This document shows positions 22,389 to 27,895 of a DNA stretch of 27,895 nucleotides, piece by piece; within the stretch, counting starts at the first letter, position 1, and every line of letters begins with the position of its first letter. A program made the position numbers and the translations under genes. The notes under the pieces are model-generated. The model ran no database searches, was not told the origin of the DNA, and saw nothing but the letters and a program-made list of their open reading frames with translations. The DNA is from Clostridia bacterium (GTDB lineage Bacteria; Bacillota; Clostridia; Oscillospirales; UBA644). The stretch spans positions 1-27,895 of the forward strand of contig JAFPBP010000294.1 of NCBI GenBank assembly GCA_017424085.1, in the 5' to 3' direction.

Positions 22389-23945
22389 ATGAGCATCGAA
22401 AATAAAAATCTTCCCCTGATCCCCAAGGAGAAATTCGCCTTCGCTCACACGGGCGACCGCATCTCCGATAAGAAGTTCGACGATAAGCCCATCGGATACT
22501 TCAAGGATGCCTGGCTGCGCTTCCGCAAGAACAAGGCTTCCATTCTGGCAGCGATCATCATCATCTGCATCGTCCTCTTCGCCATCTTCACCCCCATGCT
22601 CAACACCCGCTACGATTCCACCTTCATGGATCCCTACTACGCGAAGATGAGCCCCCGCAACGTGTTCCTGAGCCAATTCGGCATCGCCACGGGCGGCGTG
22701 GAGCGTGCCTTCAACGAGCGCGGCTACATGCTTTCCCTCGCCATCGGCGTGGGTGCTGACGGATATGACGGCAATACCGTTGCCGCAAATAAGTCCGATA
22801 AGAAATATCAGCCCATTCTGGAGCTGAAAAACATTCGTGACAATAAGGTTACCAACAAGATCACCTACAACGCCGTGATCGACACCTATCTGGAGGTGGG
22901 CTTCCGCTACATCCAGATCGAGCAGAGCAAATTCGCCGAGATCCGCGCCTACGAGGAAGAAACGGGTCTGCACATCCTCTTCCCTCTGGTTGAGGAAAAC
23001 GACTTCTGCGCGGACAAGACCAACGCAAACTATTGGTACAAGGCCGACGCAAAGCTGAATCCCGTCAAAGCAGACGGATCCAAGATCCCCTATTCCGAGG
23101 ATATGGTCTTTGAAGACAACTATATGCGCGATGCGGAAGGCAACCTTGTCTACCACGTTTATACGGGCGGCGGCGACGTAAACACCGCGCAGTATAAGGT
23201 CCGCGTTCTCTACTACAACTACTATCGCTACCTCAACGGATTCGAGCCCGAATACATTTTCGGCACCGACTCTCAGGGCTACGACCTGGCCCTGCGCATG
23301 GCGATCGGTATCCGTCTCTCCCTGTTGGTTGCCGTCTTCGTGTCGGTCATCAACTTCATTCTGGGCGCCATCTACGGTGCCATCGAGGGCTATTACGGCG
23401 GCGTGGTTGACCTGGTCATGGAGCGAATCGCCGAGATCCTTTCGGGCATTCCCTTCATCATCGTGGCAACCCTGTTCCAGATCCATCTGGCACAGAAGGC
23501 GGGTCCCATCCCCAGCCTGCTCTTCGCCTTCGTGGTGACCGGCTGGATCGGCACCGCAAGCCGCGTTCGTACCCAGTTCTACCGCTTTAAGAATCAGGAA
23601 TACGTTATGGCGGCAAGAACTCTGGGCGCAAAGGACAGCCGCGTGATCTGGAAGCACATCTTCCCCAACTGCCTCGGTACCATCATCACCTCTTCGGTTC
23701 TGGTCATCCCCGGCGTTATCTTCAGCGAAAGTATGCTTTCCTTCCTCGGCATCGTCAATCTGGGCGGCTCCAAGATGACCTCGCTGGGAACTCTGCTGTC
23801 CGACGCAAGCTCCATCTGGACCAACTACCCCCACCTGATGATTTTCCCCGCAATCATCATCTCGCTCTTGATGATCTGCTTCAACCTGTTCGGCAACGGC
23901 CTGCGCGATGCGTTTAACCCGTCTCTGCGCGGCGTGGAGGATTGA
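22389..23945 (+). CDS. oppC: Peptide ABC transporter permease, OppC/DppC type, with a large extracytoplasmic insertion
   Basis: The 518-residue permease has the OppC_N helix at about 51-70 (SILAAIIIICIVLFAIFTPM) and, after FGTDSQGYD (291-299), a normal BPD transmembrane domain with the EAA loop at about 395-425 (YVMAARTLGAKDSRVIWKHIFPN). Usual OppC proteins have about 300 residues and roughly 35-60 residues between the first helix and the FGTD motif; here the distance is about 220, so about 170 residues are added on the outer face. The inserted part is Tyr/Asn/Asp-rich and soluble. The ATG at 22389 is chosen because GGGGGA lies 9 bases ahead and the oppB stop is at 22387. Pairs with OppB to form the pore. 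Confidence 0.9.
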   Translation: MSIENKNLPLIPKEKFAFAHTGDRISDKKFDDKPIGYFKDAWLRFRKNKASILAAIIIICIVLFAIFTPMLNTRYDSTFMDPYYAKMSPRNVFLSQFGIATGGVERAFNERGYMLSLAIGVGADGYDGNTVAANKSDKKYQPILELKNIRDNKVTNKITYNAVIDTYLEVGFRYIQIEQSKFAEIRAYEEETGLHILFPLVEENDFCADKTNANYWYKADAKLNPVKADGSKIPYSEDMVFEDNYMRDAEGNLVYHVYTGGGDVNTAQYKVRVLYYNYYRYLNGFEPEYIFGTDSQGYDLALRMAIGIRLSLLVAVFVSVINFILGAIYGAIEGYYGGVVDLVMERIAEILSGIPFIIVATLFQIHLAQKAGPIPSLLFAFVVTGWIGTASRVRTQFYRFKNQEYVMAARTLGAKDSRVIWKHIFPNCLGTIITSSVLVIPGVIFSESMLSFLGIVNLGGSKMTSLGTLLSDASSIWTNYPHLMIFPAIIISLLMICFNLFGNGLRDAFNPSLRGVED

Positions 23946-23949
23946 TCGT

Positions 23950-26115
23950 ATGGATAAGATTCTTGAAGTTAAAAATCTTAAGATCTCCTTCCGTACCCAA
24001 GGCGGTACGCTGAAGGCGGTACGTGACATCTCCTTTGATCTGGAGCGGGGCGAGACCTTAGCCATCGTAGGCGAATCGGGCTCCGGTAAATCGGTCACCT
24101 CCAAAGCCATCCTCGGCATTCTGGCAGGAAACTCCATCGTGGAGGGCGGCGAGATCCTCTTCGACGGTAAGGACCTGCTCAAGGTTCCCGAGGAGGATAT
24201 GCAGCAGATCCGCGGCGACAAGATCGCCATGATCTTCCAGGATCCTCTGTCTGCATTGAACCGCATCGTCAAGGTCGGTCCTCAGATCACCGAGGCAATG
24301 CTCCTGAAAAACAAAGCCGCACGCAAGTCCTCCCGCAAGGAGTTCAATGCGATCCTGGCTCTGCTGAAGGAAAACATGATCGCCGTATTCGGCAAGGAAG
24401 CCGAGGGCAAGATCAACGAAATGATCTCCACCTTCGACAAATTCAACGTGGAAGCCATCCGTCTGGAGGAAGACTACAACGTAGCGTACAACCGTGCAGA
24501 AGAGTTGAACGCGGACATCGTGGAATTCCGCTTCCTGGTTGAGAAAAAGCAGAAGGTCAACATCAAGGACGGTCTGAACGACATCTCCAAGAAGCTGAAG
24601 CAGATCAAGAACGGATTTCTGACCGTAGGCAAGGACGAGCAGATCGCCGCTCTTGCAGCCGACGTTGCTTCTGCCGCCAAGGCATACAACGAGAAGACCA
24701 ACAACGATCTGACCGCCGTTGACGCAACGCTGGAAACCATCGCCTCCCTGCTGAAGGGACTGATCGAGTCTACCCGTCCCAACTTCTTCCGTATCGGCTA
24801 TTACTCCATGAAGAACCCCGGTGTCAACCTCACCGAAACGCCCGTGGAGCAGCTGAACGAAACCACCCTGAAATATCTGGATGACAACTTCATGAAGGAA
24901 TTCATTCAGATGGAAACCGCAGGGGTCAAGCACTCCTTTGATAACTCCGTGGAAGCAAAGAAAGCCGTTCTTGCGCTTCTTCCCGAAATCCGCGCATACT
25001 TTGCCGCAGGAAATCTGGATAAGAAGTCTGCCAAGGAGCAGGTCAAGAAGGCGGCAGATGCAGTCAACGCCTCCATCGACCGTCTGGATACCAACAAGGA
25101 TTCCACCGCTTACACCTTCGCCTCCGCTCTGGAAAGCGCCGTTGCCAAGTACTTCAAGGCTGTGGTCAACAATCCCAAGGAGGAAGCCCGCTTTGAGCGT
25201 CAGAGCAAGAAGCGTGAGGCTCTGATCGCCAAGGGCAAGACCGTAGATTGGAAGGTCGTTCCCAAGGTCGTATACGATCTGGACGATCTGATCGGCAACA
25301 TCGTTAAGATCATTGATACCCTGCAGAAGAAATACGAAGCCGACGTAGCAAACGCCGCCAACGTGGACATGAATGCCCGTGCCATCGCGCTGATCGACTA
25401 TCTGAAGGCGAAGGCATCTCAGGTGGTTTACAAGCTGACCAAGCGTATGGCAAAGGAGCAGGCGATCAAGCTCATGGACGAGGTCGGCATCGACGAGCCC
25501 CGCATCCGCTTCAACCAGTATCCCTTCGAATTCTCGGGCGGTATGAGACAGCGTATCGTTATCGCCATCGCCCTCTCCGCAAACCCCGACATCCTCATCT
25601 GCGACGAGCCCACCACCGCTTTGGACGTGACCATTCAGGCGCAGATCCTGGAGCTGATCAACCGTTTGAAGAGAGAACGCAACCTGACCGTTATCTTCAT
25701 CACCCACGACCTTGGCGTCGTTGCCAACATTGCGGATAAGATCGCGGTTATGTACGCAGGCAAGATCGTGGAATACGGCACGGCAGACGACGTCTTCTAC
25801 GATCCCCGTCATCCCTACACCTGGGCGCTCCTCTCCTCCATGCCCGATCTGGACACCAACGAGAAGCTGGATGCCATCCCCGGAACTCCCCCCAACATGA
25901 TCTATCCCCCCGTGGGCGATGCCTTTGCGGACCGCAACAAGTACGCATTGAAGATCGATTTCGAAATGCAGCCCCCGCAGTTTGAGGTTACTCCCAGCCA
26001 CTGGGCGGCAACCTGGCTGCTCCATCCCGATGCTCCCAAGGCGGAGCCTCCCCACATCATCACCGACCGCATTGAGCGCATGAAGAAAAAGAACGGAGGA
26101 AACGAAAATGCCTGA
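23950..26115 (+). CDS. oppD: Peptide ABC transporter ATPase, OppD/DppD type, with a giant insertion
   Basis: The 721-residue protein is twice the usual size (about 330-350). Walker A GESGSGKS is at 41-48, Q-loop Q97 (MIFQDP), signature SGGMRQR from S529, Walker B ILICDEP with D552/E553 and the H-loop ITHDLG follow in normal order. Between Q97 and S529 lie 431 residues instead of about 65. The extra part (about 130-490) is highly charged and helical, with no known motif that I recognise, and is in frame, so it is not a split gene or an intein. The C-terminal oligo_HPY segment (HPYTWALLSSMPDL) is present, but its usual cysteines are missing (PPVGDAFADRN). GGAGG at 23936-23940 fixes the ATG at 23950. 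It energises the importer with OppF. Confidence 0.9.
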   Translation: MDKILEVKNLKISFRTQGGTLKAVRDISFDLERGETLAIVGESGSGKSVTSKAILGILAGNSIVEGGEILFDGKDLLKVPEEDMQQIRGDKIAMIFQDPLSALNRIVKVGPQITEAMLLKNKAARKSSRKEFNAILALLKENMIAVFGKEAEGKINEMISTFDKFNVEAIRLEEDYNVAYNRAEELNADIVEFRFLVEKKQKVNIKDGLNDISKKLKQIKNGFLTVGKDEQIAALAADVASAAKAYNEKTNNDLTAVDATLETIASLLKGLIESTRPNFFRIGYYSMKNPGVNLTETPVEQLNETTLKYLDDNFMKEFIQMETAGVKHSFDNSVEAKKAVLALLPEIRAYFAAGNLDKKSAKEQVKKAADAVNASIDRLDTNKDSTAYTFASALESAVAKYFKAVVNNPKEEARFERQSKKREALIAKGKTVDWKVVPKVVYDLDDLIGNIVKIIDTLQKKYEADVANAANVDMNARAIALIDYLKAKASQVVYKLTKRMAKEQAIKLMDEVGIDEPRIRFNQYPFEFSGGMRQRIVIAIALSANPDILICDEPTTALDVTIQAQILELINRLKRERNLTVIFITHDLGVVANIADKIAVMYAGKIVEYGTADDVFYDPRHPYTWALLSSMPDLDTNEKLDAIPGTPPNMIYPPVGDAFADRNKYALKIDFEMQPPQFEVTPSHWAATWLLHPDAPKAEPPHIITDRIERMKKKNGGNENA

Positions 26116-27346
26116 AGAACGCAACGATGAAGTTCTCCTTCGCGTAGAACACCTCTGTCAATACTTCCGCTCGGGAAAATACGAAAACAAAGCCGTAGAC
26201 GACGTCAGCTTTGACATCAAGAAGGGCGAGGTTTTCGGTCTGGTGGGTGAATCCGGATGCGGAAAAACCACCACGGGCCGTTCCATCATCAAGATCTACG
26301 ACATCACCTCGGGCAGCGTTTACTTCAAGGGTCAGCGCGTCACCGCAGGAACCCGCTCCTACCGCGATGCCATCAAGGAAGCAAAGCAGCGCATCGGCGA
26401 CGAGATCAAGGCTCTGAAGGCAAACGGTGCCGACGATGCTCAGATCGCCGCAAAGAAAGCCGAGCTGGCTGAGATCATCGCCAAGAATAAAGCGGAGATC
26501 GCCTCTGCGAAGCACGACTCCAAATACAGCGACCGCGACTATGCCGCAACGCTGGTGGCGCAGGTGAAGGCGGAGTACGAGGAGAAGATGAAGAACGCTT
26601 CTCCCGAAGAGCTCCCCGCCCTGAAGAAGAAATTCCGTCACGATCTGAACGTGGCGAAGAAGACCAAGCTGATCACCAAGATCCAGATGATCTTCCAAGA
26701 CCCCGTTGCCTCCCTCAACCCCCGTATGACCGTCAAGGAGCTGATTGCCGAAGGTCTGGTCATTAACGGGATCAAGGATAAGCAGTACATCGAAGAAAAG
26801 GTCTACGAAATTCTGGAGCTGGTCGGTCTGGTTCGGGAGCACGCGGGGCGCTATCCCCACGAATTCTCGGGCGGTCAGAAGCAGAGAATCGGTATCGCTC
26901 GCTCGGTGATCATGCGTCCCGATATGATCATCGCCGACGAGCCCATCTCCGCTCTGGACGTTTCCATTCAGGCGCAGGTCATCAACCTGCTCAACGAGCT
27001 GAGAGACACTCTGGGTCTGACCATTCTCTTCATCGCCCACGACCTGTCGGTGGTCAAATACTTCTCCGACCGTATCGGCGTTATGTACCACGGTAAGATG
27101 GTGGAATTGGCGTCCTCGGAAGAGCTGTTCGCCCATCCCCTGCATCCCTATACCAAGTCTCTCCTGTCGGCAATTCCTCTGCCCGATCCTCACCACGAGA
27201 AGCAGCGTCAGAGAATTACCTACAATCCTGCCGCAGTCCACGATTACTCCGAGAACAAGCCCTCTACCCGTGAGCTGAAGCCCGGACACTTCGTCTACTG
27301 CAACGATGCGGAGGAAGAAGCCTACCGCAAGGAACTCGGTTTATGA
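26108..27346 (+). CDS. oppF: Peptide ABC transporter ATPase, OppF/DppF type, with an insertion before the Q-loop
   Basis: The 412-residue ATPase has Walker A GESGCGKT (47-54), Q-loop Q197 (MIFQDP), signature SGGQKQR from S254, Walker B with D277/E278, the H-loop IAHDLS and the C-terminal HPYTKSLLSAIP segment followed by the GHFVYC ending seen in many Bacillota OppF. Walker A to Q-loop distance is 143 residues instead of about 45, so roughly 95-100 are inserted (about 82-185), Lys/Glu/Ala-rich and predicted coiled coil. The usual cysteine pattern of the C-terminal domain is absent, as in OppD. The ATG overlaps the oppD stop by 8 bases; the RBS GGAGGA is at 26096-26101. Paired ATPase of the importer. 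Confidence 0.9.
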   Translation: MPEERNDEVLLRVEHLCQYFRSGKYENKAVDDVSFDIKKGEVFGLVGESGCGKTTTGRSIIKIYDITSGSVYFKGQRVTAGTRSYRDAIKEAKQRIGDEIKALKANGADDAQIAAKKAELAEIIAKNKAEIASAKHDSKYSDRDYAATLVAQVKAEYEEKMKNASPEELPALKKKFRHDLNVAKKTKLITKIQMIFQDPVASLNPRMTVKELIAEGLVINGIKDKQYIEEKVYEILELVGLVREHAGRYPHEFSGGQKQRIGIARSVIMRPDMIIADEPISALDVSIQAQVINLLNELRDTLGLTILFIAHDLSVVKYFSDRIGVMYHGKMVELASSEELFAHPLHPYTKSLLSAIPLPDPHHEKQRQRITYNPAAVHDYSENKPSTRELKPGHFVYCNDAEEEAYRKELGL

Positions 27347-27768
27347 ACAACCTGACCAAAAACCTGCTCAAGTACGGAATTACGACTCTGAGTGCGGGCG
27401 GCGTGACCCTTCTGGTTCTTTTGAACTACGAGTTTTGGGATGCCCCCACGCTGGTGGAGCGCTATCGCATTCTTGCCAACGCATTCACCATCCCCGGAGT
27501 GATCCTGATGATGTTTGCGGCGTTGATCTGGGTCAGCGCAGACGGCTTTTTCGACGGATTAGCCTATGCCTTCTCCCAGGCAAAGGATCGATTGATCCCC
27601 TTCGTCGGAGCAAAGAGAAAGCATGAAACCTATTACGATTTCAAGCAGCGCAAGCAAGAAAAACGTCCCCGCGGGTACGGATTTCTTTTCTTCGTCGGTG
27701 CGGCGTTCACGCTGGTTGCCGTAATCTTCGCCATTTTGCACGGTTCGGTTTATGTTCCCATGGCTTAA
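27343..27768 (+). CDS. Small membrane protein, DUF3899-like
   Basis: The 141-residue protein has three hydrophobic helices at about 10-28, 44-66 and 112-133, and a basic cytoplasmic stretch between the second and third (AKRKHETYYDFKQRKQEKRPRG). The pattern GV-LMMFAALIWVSADGFFDGLAYAF, followed by a YYDFKQRK segment, fits the DUF3899 family. Function unknown. Its ATG overlaps the oppF stop in an ATGA junction, so it is translationally coupled to the transporter, and the operon's terminator follows directly. It may be an accessory or assembly subunit of the importer; this is inferred from position only. Family identification is from memory. Confidence 0.7.
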   Translation: MNNLTKNLLKYGITTLSAGGVTLLVLLNYEFWDAPTLVERYRILANAFTIPGVILMMFAALIWVSADGFFDGLAYAFSQAKDRLIPFVGAKRKHETYYDFKQRKQEKRPRGYGFLFFVGAAFTLVAVIFAILHGSVYVPMA

Positions 27769-27776
27769 ATGAAATG

Positions 27777-27813
27777 ATCCCTTGAGGTCCGAGGACTTCA
27801 AGGGATTTTTTTT
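27777..27813 (+). terminator. Terminator of the opp operon
   Basis: ATCCCTTGAGGTCC (27777-27790) pairs with GGACTTCAAGGGAT (27793-27806, one G-U pair) and runs into a T8 tract. Confidence 0.95.
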
Positions 27814-27821
27814 ATAATCTA

Positions 27822-27850
27822 TTGACATCAGAGAGGGAATGTGATAAAAT
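27822..27850 (+). promoter_or_regulatory. Promoter of the gene truncated by the window end
   Basis: TTGACA (27822-27827), 17 bp, TAAAAT (27845-27850), extended -10 TGA; AAGGAG (27857-27862) precedes the ATG at 27872. Confidence 0.85.
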
Positions 27851-27871
27851 ATGTATAAGGAGTGATGCCAC

Positions 27872-27895
27872 ATGAGTAAAAAGAAGATTCGGGTG
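27872..27895 (+). CDS. Start of a further gene (3' truncated by the window)
   Basis: Only eight codons are visible (MSKKKIRV). The call rests on the promoter, the AAGGAG RBS at 9 bases and the ATG. The basic start gives no family information. Confidence 0.6.

Noticed and set aside
24320..25440. Intein or frameshift/fusion as explanation for the OppD insertion
   Set aside because: No Cys/Ser start, no HN-C/S/T end and no splicing blocks; the frame is continuous and flanking ABC motifs are in order.

Overview
This looks like a chromosomal window from a low-to-mid-GC Bacillota member, most likely an uncultured gut clostridium (Oscillospirales or Christensenellales grade). The reasons are strong AGGAGG-type ribosome binding sites, near-consensus SigA promoters with an extended -10, a Mini-III RNase gene, a tRNA-Pro with encoded CCA, and many intracellular glycan-processing genes. 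This placement is an inference; no rRNA or marker gene is present to fix it.

Layout. Bases 1-569 hold the 3' end of a ComEC-like metallo-beta-lactamase-fold gene and its terminator. Bases 747-4025 hold one operon: two tandem GxDLY-type SGNH esterases, mini-RNase III (mrnC) and a small cyclophilin. Next come single-gene units: a lactaldehyde reductase (fucO), a YczE-like membrane protein, a TIM-barrel sugar isomerase/epimerase-like protein, and a minus-strand metallo-hydrolase. Bases 8192-14016 hold a second operon: an AraC regulator with its HTH at the N-terminus, a lipoprotein plus a signal-less tandem copy of the same beta-rich protein, a GH20-like glycosidase and a glycerophosphodiesterase-like protein. 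Bases 14020-16780 hold a divergent pair, a cupin/AraC regulator (minus) and a GH127-like beta-L-arabinofuranosidase (plus). Between them are two direct repeats one 21-bp period apart that look like an AraC-type operator. A metallophosphoesterase follows.

Bases 17674-18246 carry no gene. They hold an array of about a dozen short, sequence-different hairpins joined by constant ATGATG / CATCAT linkers, flanked by two bidirectional terminators. tRNA-Pro(CGG) lies next to it on the minus strand. Bases 18592-27813 hold an opp/dpp-type peptide ABC importer (substrate-binding protein, two permeases, two ATPases) ending in a small DUF3899-like membrane protein. A new promoter and the first codons of another gene close the window.

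Functionally, the left two-thirds is an accessory carbohydrate-processing region: deacylation, hexosaminidase, arabinofuranosidase, sugar isomerase and propanediol oxidoreductase. Its enzymes lack signal peptides, so they probably act on imported oligosaccharides. The most unusual feature is the transporter. OppD carries about 370 extra residues between Q-loop and signature motif, OppF about 95-100 between Walker A and Q-loop, OppC about 170 in its first extracytoplasmic loop, and the binding protein is 817 residues instead of about 550. All catalytic motifs are intact and in frame.
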